Positions 35,927-45,648 of a stretch of DNA of 54,020 nucleotides are shown one piece after another. Location of the stretch: positions 1 to 54,020 of IMG/VR virus record IMGVR_UViG_3300044691_000045, one strand, 5' to 3'. Position 1 is the stretch's first letter. Every line of letters begins with the position of its first letter. Under the pieces are notes generated by a model. It was not told where the DNA came from and made no database searches. It saw only the letters and a list, made by a program, of their open reading frames with translations. The position numbers and the translations under genes were made by a program. The DNA is from a virus.

Positions 35927-38670
35927 GCAGGATCGTACCCCGGAGGCCCACCGCCGTGACTGATAGGTGCTGGTGGCTCGCCGGGGCCGCTGCCGCCCTG
36001 TACTGGCACTGGAGGCGCAGCGTAGACCGGCGTAAAGCCAACGTAGCCAAAGCCAGCGCTGTTGCCGAGGTATCCAGCGGGGCCGTAACCGCCGCCATCT
36101 GGTGTAATCACACCGGAAGTCAAATCTGTATCATGCGCGTAGTAGCGCGCGTCGTAATTGACGGCAGTAACCGTGAAAGTGTTGCTGCCTGCCTTTTTCT
36201 TTTCTGTCACCAAGAAAGGCGTTGCGCGCTGATCGGTAGACGCGACAATTTGGTAGGTAGTAGCTGCGTACTTATCGCTCTCAAATACCAGCGGCACAGC
36301 CGGAGGACGCGACAGCACTACATGCTTTGCGTCAATCAATCCTGTTAGCGGAATTGCCTCTACCGTCAAGTCATAATGCTGCAAGAATATCGTATAGGAA
36401 GCATCGCCAAACGTAGCTCTGCGCGACAATCCAATAGTCAAACCAGACTGGCTAACAATCTCGCCATCTTGCGTATCAGGACGTGTGTTGTCAGCAACTA
36501 GAATACGGTTGCTAACTACCAAGAGTGCGCCTTCGGATGTGCATGAGAACTGCACATTCGTATTCTGATATAACAGCTTTTGATATAGCCGCCAACCATT
36601 AAATGTTGCCTGCGCTTTGTTGCGCACGCCGATGCTCTTTACTTTCTTTGGATTGGTAGCGCTTTGATCCGGAGGAAAGTACAGCGTGCGGGGCGTATCT
36701 ACGTTGGGATAGGACGGCGCATTAGGATCAACAAAATCGTACTCTATGCCGTCATTGTTGCCGATAGCTCCAAACGTAACAGTGCGCGTTTCGCTGTTAG
36801 GTAGCTTATTGCGATGGTTAAACAACAGTGAGGAGTTTGCTGTCTGCCCCTCGAAAGACAAGCCTATGACATTACCCCGACGAAACGCTATGCAGTTACA
36901 TGCGGCTGCGATGTCTGTGGCTATTTCCTCAAATGACATATTGGCGCTGTCAAAGGTATAGCAAAATTCTACAGATAATCCGGTACCGAAGTTTGCGCTT
37001 GCGGCATTGATAGCTGCGTAAATTCCATCTACGTCTACCTCTTCTTTAGTTCTGTTGCCTATGCGTGGATCGAGCGCAACAAAGCAGAAGATAGCCGCCG
37101 CATTGTTCTGCGGTACCAACGCTGTAGAGAATACACCGCCGCCTTGATAAGCCGGTATGTTACGCGTAACTAGGCAGTTGAACTTACGCTCTTTGACGCT
37201 GGTAGCTGCATTAGTAGCAACGGTAATAGCCTGCACAATGGTGACGTTGCCGAAGTCTGTACCCGCGAATGGAGACATTGCATAAAACTCTGTCCACTGC
37301 ACAGAATCAACAGTAGTTATATTACCTGTAGCATTGTCTCTGTTATTGATTCTGTGGGCACGCACAGAGATAGGACCGGCATAGGGCAGTACACACTTGA
37401 TAGTAATGCCGCGTGCTGCTGTGGTGTTAGCTGATCCTTGCATAGTCGCTGAGAACAAGCGCTCTGATCCAACCGGGCTGCCGCTAGAGTCTACAGCCGT
37501 AACGCCTACTTCTAAGTCTACGTTTACCCTATGCTGGTTATTGCTTGAGTCTGTGTAATACAGACCATTGGGCGCACTGAAGTTACACCAAACCTCTGTA
37601 GCATCGCCAACGTTTAGAACAAAAGAGTCTGTCCAGTTAGTACCGCTGCCCTCTAAGAGCGCTTGTGTAGCGTTCGATTGACCGCTAGGGAAGGCGTTAA
37701 CAGCGTTCCAGCCTGCATTCACATCCTGCGCATTAGATAGCGTAAGTGTGTTGCTGGTCACGTCTAGTATAGTGTACAGGCCGTCTACGTTCGCTGTTAT
37801 GCCGCTGTGGTTTGCATCGTAACAGTTGCCGTTACTTATCTGTAATTGATGCGTTGTTTGCGGCGTAGATGCTTGGAAAAAATCAGTGAAATCAAATAAG
37901 CCATCAGAACAAGTAATAACGCCTAATCCTGAGAATACGATGTCGTTATTCCCATGCACGCGGTTCGCGTTAGGGGCCGTAATGTACTGCCCATTAACTG
38001 CTGTGCATGCCCTTGCCGCTCGTATAATATCTGGCGTGCCGGTACCGATAGTAAGCTGCGGTACAGAACCGGGTTTGTTCGGAGATGTAAACGGAGCGTA
38101 GAAAAATGCCGAAGCGCCGGTTTCTTCCTGTATAGGTGTTGTGTCGTCTTTCGCGTCATATATCGTATAACTCCCGCGTCCCAAACACATATTCGCAGTT
38201 TCTAACTGTTGATTGCTGGCGTATTGTTTGTAGGGAAGACCAATCAAATCAGGTACCGCACGCACTGTGCCCACAATGTCAGGTATGCGCTCGTTTGGCC
38301 GCTGTTGATTGCTGCGATCAGCAAGCGAATTATTTGGCGAAATAGAGGAAGGATGCGGCTTCGACGGTCGCAGTAAGAACGATAAGCCAATAGAGATAGC
38401 AGAGATGATGATGGCAATGATAATGCCGATAGTAAACTCGGGGTAGATCACAATAAAGAACTCACCCGTTAGTTGTTCTATGGCGTCAACATCGTCTTTA
38501 GTCACTGGCGTTATATCGCAACTCATAGCGACGTATTGATGGTAGAGCCGCGCGCCAGTAGGCCATTCCTCGAAGTGCTTTAATATCTCTGCACGTATGT
38601 CACCATCGAACGTAAATATTTCCCGTTCTTCATTATCGGCTACAGTGCGGCAGATAGTTAAAGTATTCAA
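35923..38670 (-). CDS. Tail tip / central fibre protein, gpJ-like (915 aa)
   Basis: The start is a TTG at 38670 overlapping the NlpC/P60 stop (TTGA), with AGG 10 bases upstream. The N-terminus (residues 1-75) carries DUF-type strand-helix modules, followed by a hydrophobic stretch (FTIGIIIAIIISAISIGLSF, about 80-100) and then IPDIVGTVRAVPDLIGLPYK, which is typical of the tail-tip J family. The rest is beta-rich, with several cysteine pairs. The C-terminus is Pro/Gly-rich (PPVPVQGGSGPGEPPAP). It forms the end of the tail that contacts the receptor, and lies last in the tail operon. Confidence 0.8.
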   Translation of the reverse strand: MNTLTICRTVADNEEREIFTFDGDIRAEILKHFEEWPTGARLYHQYVAMSCDITPVTKDDVDAIEQLTGEFFIVIYPEFTIGIIIAIIISAISIGLSFLLRPSKPHPSSISPNNSLADRSNQQRPNERIPDIVGTVRAVPDLIGLPYKQYASNQQLETANMCLGRGSYTIYDAKDDTTPIQEETGASAFFYAPFTSPNKPGSVPQLTIGTGTPDIIRAARACTAVNGQYITAPNANRVHGNNDIVFSGLGVITCSDGLFDFTDFFQASTPQTTHQLQISNGNCYDANHSGITANVDGLYTILDVTSNTLTLSNAQDVNAGWNAVNAFPSGQSNATQALLEGSGTNWTDSFVLNVGDATEVWCNFSAPNGLYYTDSSNNQHRVNVDLEVGVTAVDSSGSPVGSERLFSATMQGSANTTAARGITIKCVLPYAGPISVRAHRINNRDNATGNITTVDSVQWTEFYAMSPFAGTDFGNVTIVQAITVATNAATSVKERKFNCLVTRNIPAYQGGGVFSTALVPQNNAAAIFCFVALDPRIGNRTKEEVDVDGIYAAINAASANFGTGLSVEFCYTFDSANMSFEEIATDIAAACNCIAFRRGNVIGLSFEGQTANSSLLFNHRNKLPNSETRTVTFGAIGNNDGIEYDFVDPNAPSYPNVDTPRTLYFPPDQSATNPKKVKSIGVRNKAQATFNGWRLYQKLLYQNTNVQFSCTSEGALLVVSNRILVADNTRPDTQDGEIVSQSGLTIGLSRRATFGDASYTIFLQHYDLTVEAIPLTGLIDAKHVVLSRPPAVPLVFESDKYAATTYQIVASTDQRATPFLVTEKKKAGSNTFTVTAVNYDARYYAHDTDLTSGVITPDGGGYGPAGYLGNSAGFGYVGFTPVYAAPPVPVQGGSGPGEPPAPISHGGGPPGYDPA

Positions 38671-38978
38671 GCGTAAAACCTAACCTTTCTGTGACCACGT
38701 ATAGCTACGGCTAGCGGTTGGAACTCTGTCCACAACGCCGTCATGTGCAGCACGCTACCGTCAATGTAGATGCCTACATGCGGCTGATTACCGCTTTCCA
38801 TGAGCACAAGGCACGGCGTTGTGGGCACGTCCAGCCGCTCACCGCGTAGCGCAAACAACGTCTCACGATCCTGTGTAAACCTGTGCTCACCGTACAGACC
38901 GTGCCATGCCTCACGCACGAAATCTAGGCAGTCATAGTCTGGTGCTGGCACACGATCTAAGTAGGCGTCAACGCTCAT
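38667..38978 (-). CDS. NlpC/P60-like peptidase, tail assembly (103 aa)
   Basis: The ATG at 38978 shares ATGA with the upstream stop; a longer frame is rejected. The motif YDCLDFVREAWHG supplies the catalytic cysteine (C17), and PHVGIYIDG the histidine (H67). This is the C40 peptidase pattern of phage gpK-type tail proteins, which cut peptidoglycan during DNA entry or help tip assembly. It directly precedes the gpJ-like gene, as in lambda. It might also serve as the only peptidoglycan enzyme visible in this genome. Confidence 0.75.
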   Translation of the reverse strand: MSVDAYLDRVPAPDYDCLDFVREAWHGLYGEHRFTQDRETLFALRGERLDVPTTPCLVLMESGNQPHVGIYIDGSVLHMTALWTEFQPLAVAIRGHRKVRFYA

Positions 38979-39184
38979 TGCAAGTCTTTCTCGCTGTACA
39001 GATGCTCGATAGAATGCCGCGTTGCGTGACATTCCATTGCAGCCGATTTGTAGCCGCTGCCGAATAGATGTATAGCAGCATTGTTTAGTATGCTGCACAT
39101 CTCAAGTAACACCAGCTTGCGCATCTGCGGGGTAACACGCGGATCAAGTGTTATAACGTTTGTAGCTATATCACGGCAACTCAT
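38975..39184 (-). CDS. Small tail-region protein (69 aa)
   Basis: The start forms TAATG with the upstream stop and the stop forms ATGA with the peptidase gene, so it is fixed by its neighbours. The sequence (RVTPQMRKLVLLEMCSILNN) is helical with several cysteines. No family recognised. Probably a tail-tip assembly component, by position. Confidence 0.5.
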   Translation of the reverse strand: MSCRDIATNVITLDPRVTPQMRKLVLLEMCSILNNAAIHLFGSGYKSAAMECHATRHSIEHLYSEKDLQ

Positions 39185-39684
39185 TATTGAAAACTCCGCA
39201 GCATTGTAAAGCGATCTAGTCTGTATATCTCTCCCGTACCGTTTATGTTCAATTGCGGCGCTTGCGTCTGCAACGTACTATTCTTTTTCTTGGTTGCTAC
39301 GCTGATAACTTGATAGCGTATAGGACCGTAGATTGGACCGCTGAAATCGTCAGAGCGATACACACGGTAAAGGCACAGGGGCCGCGTCATGAAACCATTG
39401 CCGCCTGCAACGTTGTCCAATTCCGGCGGTAGTACCTGCCCTAAGTCGCCTAGATCAATCTGCAACGTTTGGTCTAGATCATCGGATGTTGTACCCTCTA
39501 TCAGTTGCATAGGGTAATACTGATACTGCGCGCTCGCGCCTGTTTCCAGCGTCACCTGTATACCCTGTACAGCATTACGCACAAGACGGTATACCTTTGA
39601 CCAATTGGGATGTGATAACTCTACTGTTTCGAGTTGAACCACATCCTTACGCGCGTTAAGAAAGAAAGTAGCGTATGCGCTCAT
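39184..39684 (-). CDS. DUF1833 tail assembly protein (166 aa)
   Basis: The protein contains ETVELSHPNWSKVYRLVRNA followed by strands and RYQVISVATKKKNSTLQTQA, which matches DUF1833, a family encoded between the minor tail protein and the NlpC/P60 protein in many siphoviruses. It helps to assemble the distal tail (gpL-like position). Start overlaps the upstream stop by ATGA. Confidence 0.75.
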   Translation of the reverse strand: MSAYATFFLNARKDVVQLETVELSHPNWSKVYRLVRNAVQGIQVTLETGASAQYQYYPMQLIEGTTSDDLDQTLQIDLGDLGQVLPPELDNVAGGNGFMTRPLCLYRVYRSDDFSGPIYGPIRYQVISVATKKKNSTLQTQAPQLNINGTGEIYRLDRFTMLRSFQ

Positions 39685-40151
39685 CCGTTAACCGATAACA
39701 ACGTACTATCATTTTGTAGATCGTTGCTGCTGGCGTTGTCTGCTTCGCCTTGCGCAATAATCATCGCATCCATATCTGTGTCCACAGGGTTAGGAACAAC
39801 ATACACATTTGCTTGCGTGGTGTAGGCTAATCCCTGCTGCGCAGTTATCTTCCATGAACCGGCTACAAGTATGCAAGTATGCTCCTCTAGCGTAGCTGAT
39901 TCCAGAAACAAATCCATTACAAATGGAAGTGAACCACGCGAGATAGACTTACGAAAAAATGCGTGCAAGTAGTTATGATCGGAAACGTTCAATGTCCATT
40001 GCATTGTGATGGTTTCCACAGAACCCATGATGCCTAGACGCTGGCGCGGCAAGCCGCCGTCTACGTCTGTCTGCTCTATCTCGCTAGCATTCTGCGTAGC
40101 AGTGTAATACGCCTGATCGGGACGCAAAAACAGTTTAGGCATGCCAGCCAT
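39681..40151 (-). CDS. Minor tail protein, gpM-like (156 aa)
   Basis: The ATG at 40151 has AAGGA 10 bases upstream. A beta-rich protein (SVETITMQWTLNVSDHNYLH; AGSWKITAQQGLAYTTQANV) in the position just after the tape measure, where lambda has gpM and other phages have distal tail proteins. It likely initiates tail-tube assembly on the tip. The family is inferred from position and pattern. Confidence 0.6.
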   Translation of the reverse strand: MAGMPKLFLRPDQAYYTATQNASEIEQTDVDGGLPRQRLGIMGSVETITMQWTLNVSDHNYLHAFFRKSISRGSLPFVMDLFLESATLEEHTCILVAGSWKITAQQGLAYTTQANVYVVPNPVDTDMDAMIIAQGEADNASSNDLQNDSTLLSVNG

Positions 40152-42848
40152 TTATCGTTTCCTTTCTGCGCTGGTAAAGCGTTGCATTGCCTTGCTGCTC
40201 TTGCTGTTGGGATCGGATAGGTGACCGGCTACCGCACTGTCTGTGTGGGCAGCAACAGCATCCTGTGCATGCTGTTTAGCTATCACATGCACATCATTCA
40301 ATCCTACGCGCTGTACTTGAATTGCGGTAGAGCCGTCATGCTGTACGTTCACGTTAAGCTGTGGTGACTGTGTGCCGTTAGTTATCTGTGTAGATGCTGT
40401 ATGTACTTGCTTTGCGCCGGAATTGATTTGCTCTAGCATAGCGCGATGTTGCTTTACCGCAGCAGCCTTAACAACAAACTCGCCATGACTTACACGTGCA
40501 AGGATCGAATCACTAGTGCCGCTACCGGGGCCGCTTACTACACCGCCCTCTGCGAATCCAAACACGCCAGCCAACGCGCCTAGTCCCTTGGTTAGTATGC
40601 CAGTGATACCACTTCCGCCAGCAGCACCACCACCACCGCTACCGCCGCTGCTATCATTAAAAAATGAATTAAAGCCGTCATCTTGGCTACCGCCTAATGC
40701 TTTCTTGAGTGCAGCAACCACGATAAGTTGAGTGCCTAGCTTGATTAGCGAACTAACCAAACCGCCTACAGCTTCGCGCGCAACATCCTTTAATGCGCTG
40801 CCAAAATCATGCGTGGTAAAGATAGCTCTACCTACAGTGTCAGCAAAGCCGTCTTTCAGGGTAGAGAACATACCTGTAAGTGAATCTCGGAAGTCATTAA
40901 CCGGATTCAGTGTTTTGTTCATCTCTTCACCAAAGCCGCCTAGTAGATCACCAGCACTAGCAGTCTTGATAGACTTGGTATCACGCGGCTCTAACGCATC
41001 TTTCTTAACTTGTAGCTGCGTATTGAGAGTATCTATCTGCGAGTCTGTCTTTAACTTGGCAGCGCCTTGTGCCGCCGAAGAGATAAGCGGGTTACCGGCA
41101 ATCTCGGCTAGTGCATTTTTAAGTGCAGTGATCTTTGCTTTTGTTTCTGTTACAGCTACTTGATATAATCTCTGCGCAAGTATGCCTCTGGAGAATGCAC
41201 CATCAGAGTACGCTTGCTTTAAGTTTGATTCCTGAAGCACAGCATTATTCTGCGCAGTGGCTAGCGTAGATTCGCGCAACGCTGTGTAGTATTCCCTAAC
41301 GCCCTGTGCCTCTTCGCGCGCTGTCTTTGCATCCGCTGCGCGCTCCTCACGTTGACCACGCGAGAACTCACTAATGGCATACTCGTTAAATGACTGCGCC
41401 GTTTGCTTTGTATCTTGTTCTACTTGTGCGTGATACTGGCGCTCTGCTTTCATCGCATCATCGAATGCGGTAGTTTGTACTAGCGATCCTGTCTTTGCTT
41501 GTGCAGCCGTAATGAGCCAAAAACTAGAGGTAGCCGCTTTTTGATCGGCAGTATCTACGCTAGCTAGATAGCCGTCTAACTCTTCGCGTAGCTTTATCAA
41601 TTCTTCGCGCTGCGCTTTCAATGCATCTTTAGCGTCTGCGCCGGGTTCCTTACGCGCGGCTATTTGTACATCAGCTTGCTTGTCTTTTATCTGACTATCG
41701 ATAGAACGCTGTAGTTCCTGTGCAGCAACAGCGCCTTGCTCTAGTTTTCTGCGCTGCCCTTCGTCCACGATGTTTGTTACAGAACGCCCTTTGTTGGTAT
41801 CTGCGCCAGTGAGCGCACCAAACGGCGTCATGTTCTGCAATAAGTCTGTAAACCGTTGCGAGTTCTGCCCTGCTGGATGACTAGCAAGTAACTGATCCTC
41901 ATAACTCTTTTTTAACTGATCTACAGTTACTTTCTCCTGCTTCTTTAGTTCAATGATCTTTTCCAGATCAGTAACACGTTGCCGCTGCAATGCGCCGCCT
42001 GTTAATCCAGACTCCGAAATGCGCGCTGCGCGCTCTTGATTCTCCTCATCTCGTTTTATATTGCGTATTGCTTCATTAGGATCAGTGAACGTAATTGGCT
42101 TTTGATCCGTAGCACCGCCTACATATTTGTCTATGTATGACATAAAACCAGACTTAGGCTGTATTGTTTCTTTGCCGGATAGTAATTCGCCTAAGTGTGA
42201 TTTTTCGTACGCAAGTCCTAGCTCTGTAAAACGCAGTATCAACTTGCCTATTTGTTCGTATATCTGCGCAAATACACCTATCAATGCGATAGCGCCGAAT
42301 ACTGGAAAGGCAGCGGCTAGGATAGGAGACAAGCCGGGGATGATTGACAAGAATCTAGCAGCACCGCGCGTGTTGCCTGCAAATCCATTCTCCAGTACGC
42401 GCAACTCTGTAGATGCAACAATCGCGCCGCCAGACACGCTACCCATACCGGCTGTAGCAGCCTGTGCGCCGCGCGCAAAGTTGTTCGCTTGCGTGCTAGC
42501 TGCACCAAAGGATGTTTGCAGTGCGCTTAGAGCCTGCGCCGTATTAGTCGCATTTGTGCCCACAAGTGCAATGGACGTTGCAAACGTGTCCAGCACAACG
42601 CTTGCTTTGGCTGCGCCAGTAGTTAGCCTATCGATGTTGGTATTAAAGCGCGTTAGCGAGGTTGACGATTTGCTAATTGCGTTTTGTAGACCGGACAAGC
42701 CTTGTCCATTGATAGTGTTAATTGCGGCTTGTAGATACTTGAAAGCACCGCCTGCATCGCGCGCTGTCTTGGCTATGCCCTCAATTTTCGGTTGAATACT
42801 GGACGCTATACCATCCTGTACCTGAATCGAAATATTGGGAGTGCCCAT
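40152..42848 (-). CDS. Tape measure protein (898 aa)
   Basis: I chose ATG 42848 (AGGA 10 bases upstream, 1 base after the preceding stop) over a longer frame. The length, Ala/Gln-rich helices (SSAAQGAAKLKTDSQIDTLN), a hydrophobic patch near residue 165-195 (PILAAAFPVFGAIALIGVFA) and a C-terminal glycine-rich region (SGGGGAAGGSG) followed by FAEGGVVSGPGSG are typical of tape measure proteins, which set tail length and pass into the host membrane at infection. The C-terminus resembles the Gly-rich region often cut during assembly. It is the longest gene of the tail operon except the tip. Confidence 0.85.
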   Translation of the reverse strand: MGTPNISIQVQDGIASSIQPKIEGIAKTARDAGGAFKYLQAAINTINGQGLSGLQNAISKSSTSLTRFNTNIDRLTTGAAKASVVLDTFATSIALVGTNATNTAQALSALQTSFGAASTQANNFARGAQAATAGMGSVSGGAIVASTELRVLENGFAGNTRGAARFLSIIPGLSPILAAAFPVFGAIALIGVFAQIYEQIGKLILRFTELGLAYEKSHLGELLSGKETIQPKSGFMSYIDKYVGGATDQKPITFTDPNEAIRNIKRDEENQERAARISESGLTGGALQRQRVTDLEKIIELKKQEKVTVDQLKKSYEDQLLASHPAGQNSQRFTDLLQNMTPFGALTGADTNKGRSVTNIVDEGQRRKLEQGAVAAQELQRSIDSQIKDKQADVQIAARKEPGADAKDALKAQREELIKLREELDGYLASVDTADQKAATSSFWLITAAQAKTGSLVQTTAFDDAMKAERQYHAQVEQDTKQTAQSFNEYAISEFSRGQREERAADAKTAREEAQGVREYYTALRESTLATAQNNAVLQESNLKQAYSDGAFSRGILAQRLYQVAVTETKAKITALKNALAEIAGNPLISSAAQGAAKLKTDSQIDTLNTQLQVKKDALEPRDTKSIKTASAGDLLGGFGEEMNKTLNPVNDFRDSLTGMFSTLKDGFADTVGRAIFTTHDFGSALKDVAREAVGGLVSSLIKLGTQLIVVAALKKALGGSQDDGFNSFFNDSSGGSGGGGAAGGSGITGILTKGLGALAGVFGFAEGGVVSGPGSGTSDSILARVSHGEFVVKAAAVKQHRAMLEQINSGAKQVHTASTQITNGTQSPQLNVNVQHDGSTAIQVQRVGLNDVHVIAKQHAQDAVAAHTDSAVAGHLSDPNSKSSKAMQRFTSAERKR

Positions 42849-42849
42849 G

Positions 42850-43323
42850 CTACAGAATCCTAAACGCTGGCGCTGTCTCGCGTCCAACAATTAGCGCGCG
42901 ATCGACAAAACCCGCAGGCTGTTGCACGCTGGTACCGTTGTCTAGGTCCACGATGTACGGGGCATTGTTGGTAATGAAGATGGGCTGTCCGGGCGTCTTG
43001 TTCGATAAGATGGCGTTTGCCACGTCCAGCAGGATCGGTAAGTTAGCCTCACGTGTCGCTGGTGCGTTTGGGTTGACTTGTCCGGGGCCGGTACGCTCAA
43101 AAGGTACTCCCGGCTCAAAAGCCGGGTGGAAGTCGTCTAGGGCAGGCGTATCCAGCGTTACGTCCCAATTGGACATTGCCGTGCCTATGTCCACCGGGGT
43201 AACGCTGCCTAGATCAGCGACAATGGCAAGCGCAGTGAGCACCGCAGCCTGTGACGCGCCCTCTGCGATACGTGTGGGCAAGGTATCGAGATACGCGGCG
43301 AGTGCGAATAGATCATTTGGCAT
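42850..43323 (-). CDS. Tail completion / HK97 gp10-like protein (157 aa)
   Basis: GGAG lies about 10 bases before the ATG at 43323; an ATG at 43332 is also possible. The sequence contains NNAPYIVDLDNGTSVQQPAG followed by FVDRALIVG, the pattern of HK97 gp10-type neck/tail completion proteins (x-YxxxLExGTSxxxP). In this phage it lies after the tail-chaperone genes, not between head and tail genes, which is uncommon. It overlaps the chaperone frame by 11 bases. Confidence 0.6.
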   Translation of the reverse strand: MPNDLFALAAYLDTLPTRIAEGASQAAVLTALAIVADLGSVTPVDIGTAMSNWDVTLDTPALDDFHPAFEPGVPFERTGPGQVNPNAPATREANLPILLDVANAILSNKTPGQPIFITNNAPYIVDLDNGTSVQQPAGFVDRALIVGRETAPAFRIL

Positions 43324-43612
43324 TCTTCGCATTCTCCGCGTCCATATACGCTATATCCATCCTGCGTATGTAAAAGTGCAAATCTTCCATTTGTTCACGA
43401 TCAAACCAGTGTGTATGCCCGTACTGCTGTATCGCGCTCCAAGGTATCGGCCCTAGTCCCATACCGCTGTGCCGTTCCGTATTCAGCGCAAAGAACGCCT
43501 GCATGAAAAGAAACAACTCCTCACGCAATTCTGGCGCATCTCGGATGCTATCAGGTATTGGCTGCCCTGTACGCAGCGCTTGTTTTACAATGTTCTGCTC
43601 GATAGCACCCAT
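43313..43612 (-). CDS. Tail assembly chaperone, downstream (T-like) frame
   Basis: This frame has no ribosome-binding site before its ATG at 43612, but it is in the -1 frame relative to the upstream chaperone gene and continuous with it through the slippery site at 43642-43648. The region RDAPELREELFLFMQAFFAL and GMGLGPIPWSAI is typical of DUF1799-like tail chaperones. It is made as the C-terminal half of a fusion of about 250 residues (the chaperone frame, ten linker residues and these 99). Confidence 0.8.
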   Translation of the reverse strand: MGAIEQNIVKQALRTGQPIPDSIRDAPELREELFLFMQAFFALNTERHSGMGLGPIPWSAIQQYGHTHWFDREQMEDLHFYIRRMDIAYMDAENAKNAK

Positions 43613-43638
43613 ACTTAGCGTGTATAGCAGAACATCTA

Positions 43639-44064
43639 TTAGTTTTTTGCTTCTGCGTCCCGTACTGTTTCGCGAAACGTTGCTATATCACGCGCTGCGC
43701 CCATCAGATTAAACAGCAAATCAGGCAGCACAGTAAACAACTCCTTAGCTGCTTTCTTGCTGTACACAATGGGTTTGTTGTGTGTGTCGTACACATTTTC
43801 CCACTTAACTAAAGCCACATCGCAAAACACTTCCATAAGGATAGCGTTAGCTTTGTCCTCAGATAGACCATCGGCAAGTTCCATCTCACGGCGATAAGGA
43901 CGGGTTGCGCGGTTCATTGCCGCTTGCCATTGCGTGTTAGCACCACCAGCACGACGCACGTAGAATGTGGGTATAGTGCCGTCCTCATTTGGTGGAAATG
44001 TAACTTGCTTACCGTTCTGTTCTGCATCGTGATCAGTTGCAAAATTCTTGAAAAGTGACGACAT
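43639..44064 (-). CDS. Tail assembly chaperone, upstream (G-like) frame (141 aa)
   Basis: GGAG lies 8 bases before the ATG at 44064. The protein (MSSLFKNFATDHDAEQNGKQ; YRREMELADGLSEDKANAIL) is the helical, acidic kind of tail assembly chaperone that coats the tape measure before tube polymerisation. It ends at TAA 43639, directly after the slippery heptamer, where a fraction of ribosomes shift into the downstream frame. Confidence 0.75.
   Translation of the reverse strand: MSSLFKNFATDHDAEQNGKQVTFPPNEDGTIPTFYVRRAGGANTQWQAAMNRATRPYRREMELADGLSEDKANAILMEVFCDVALVKWENVYDTHNKPIVYSKKAAKELFTVLPDLLFNLMGAARDIATFRETVRDAEAKN
43642..43648 (-). promoter_or_regulatory. Programmed -1 frameshift slippery site
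   Basis: On the minus strand A AAA AAC is aligned with the zero frame codons GCA AAA AAC TAA, the ideal X XXY YYZ arrangement, immediately before the stop codon of the G-like frame. A -1 shift gives CTA ATA GAT and reads on into the T-like frame without any stop. This matches the classic G/GT tail-chaperone frameshift of siphoviruses. Confidence 0.85.
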
Positions 44065-44110
44065 ACGTACGCTCCATTACTGCCAAAAGTTTACAGCAAA
44101 CTACCTACAA

Positions 44111-45646
44111 TCACATTGCGATGTTAGGCAAATACGGAAACAAGTTAACAAGCAACGTATAGTTGTTTGGACCGCGCGCCGCTGTCGTATCGATAGGCAG
44201 CGTAATTGGCTTGTCTTTCTCGATAGCAAGCTGTCCATTGCCAAGCGTGATTAGCGGCAGATCAAACAGCAAACCGCCGTTCGCTTTGGTCATGATCGAT
44301 GTCAGCATAACACTTGCATTGTTGCGAATAGCAGCAAGCGCAGCGGAGGTAGCAAAGTATACCGTCATGCTACCGGATACATCGAACTCACCTACATTGA
44401 TAGAGAACGCGCCAAGTGTGCCGATTGCTTTGTTACCCTTGACGTTGTTGTTAATCGTCAGCTTGAAATCAGAAGCGTACGCAAATAGCGCAGTAGGATC
44501 GAGCGTAGTTGGATCAACCAAAGCCAACCGCAGCAAGTACACATCGTTGGTGGAATTGTACGCATCTTCTGTTAGCAGAGCCGGACGCGGCCCACCAAAC
44601 ACGCCCTGCGTACCTGTGCGCTGTATGTCGTCCAGTGCAGCAAACGAAAGATCAAGGTTGATCTTCTGCGCAGTGGGCATGTTTATTGTCATCTCGTTAG
44701 GCACTGCGCCTACAAGATACTCAGCTTGGATGCCGTTGCCGTCGTTGCCTAGCGTGCGCTCAAGCGTGTACGAAAATGTTTTGATAAGCGTGGGATCAGA
44801 TTCGTTGCGAACCACGCGACCAAACCACATCCAGATAGACTGCGCGGCTGCGGTTTCATTCGCAGGAACCCACGTAGTAATATCAAAAATCATGGTGTGC
44901 GCAGCAACGCTGGCTATACGCGCGAATCCGGGCGCATTGTTCACATACTTAGACAGCGAGGAATCACCGCCAACAAATACCCATTCGCCCGGAATAAGAC
45001 CAAACTGCGTCATATCCTTTACGATAGATGTGCAGATAATCTGGCTGCCTGATACAGCAATAGACAGATCACCAACAGCGAAAGCAAAACCTACTTGCTC
45101 AAGATTTGCTGTGTTTGGTGGCGCTGCCTCAACTGTGGGTAACAGCGTGACAGTTGCAGCAAGCGTAGCTGTCACAGTTCCAAGCACAAATATCTGGTTA
45201 TTGCCGGTAGCGCCGAATCCGCTGGATAGAACAATATCGCCAGCGTGAAAGCGCGTCAATCCAGATGCAGCAACAAAGCCGGTAGCTCCAGCAGCGGTAA
45301 TAGGAACCGCTGTGCCCACAACAGGCAAGGTAGCTGCTTTCTGTCGCACAGCAGCGAACAAGAAACCTTGCAACAGATCGTACATGTTGTGCTGCGTTAG
45401 ATCGGTATTGAATCCGCCCGATGCCTCAAGATCAGTGGTAGTACCCTTTGATTGCTGGCGCGTTGGATTGATCGGAGTACGCGCAACTGTGGTAATCTTC
45501 GCACCAAAATCCTTGTAAGAGTTCGGCTCTAGAGGATGCCACGTGGCCGTAATATTGCCGCTACCGTCAGCCGGTAGAGTGCGCAATGACAACTCCTGCG
45601 CATAAGATAATCCAGTAATATTGCTGTCAATCGTGATAGGCGGCAT
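44111..45646 (-). CDS. Major tail tube protein (511 aa)
   Basis: GGAG lies 6 bases before the ATG at 45646. The protein starts MPPITIDSNITGLSYAQELS and is beta-rich throughout, with an inserted Ig-like region (ASGLTRFHAGDIVLSSGFGA). Its position between the tail terminator and the chaperones, and the C-terminal part (FKLTINNNVKGNKAIGTLGA, FDVSGSMTVYFATSAALAAI), fit a phage tail tube protein of the lambda gpV/TTP class. It would be one of the most abundant virion proteins. It is larger than many tube proteins, probably because of the inserted domain. Confidence 0.8.
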   Translation of the reverse strand: MPPITIDSNITGLSYAQELSLRTLPADGSGNITATWHPLEPNSYKDFGAKITTVARTPINPTRQQSKGTTTDLEASGGFNTDLTQHNMYDLLQGFLFAAVRQKAATLPVVGTAVPITAAGATGFVAASGLTRFHAGDIVLSSGFGATGNNQIFVLGTVTATLAATVTLLPTVEAAPPNTANLEQVGFAFAVGDLSIAVSGSQIICTSIVKDMTQFGLIPGEWVFVGGDSSLSKYVNNAPGFARIASVAAHTMIFDITTWVPANETAAAQSIWMWFGRVVRNESDPTLIKTFSYTLERTLGNDGNGIQAEYLVGAVPNEMTINMPTAQKINLDLSFAALDDIQRTGTQGVFGGPRPALLTEDAYNSTNDVYLLRLALVDPTTLDPTALFAYASDFKLTINNNVKGNKAIGTLGAFSINVGEFDVSGSMTVYFATSAALAAIRNNASVMLTSIMTKANGGLLFDLPLITLGNGQLAIEKDKPITLPIDTTAARGPNNYTLLVNLFPYLPNIAM

Positions 45647-45648
45647 TG

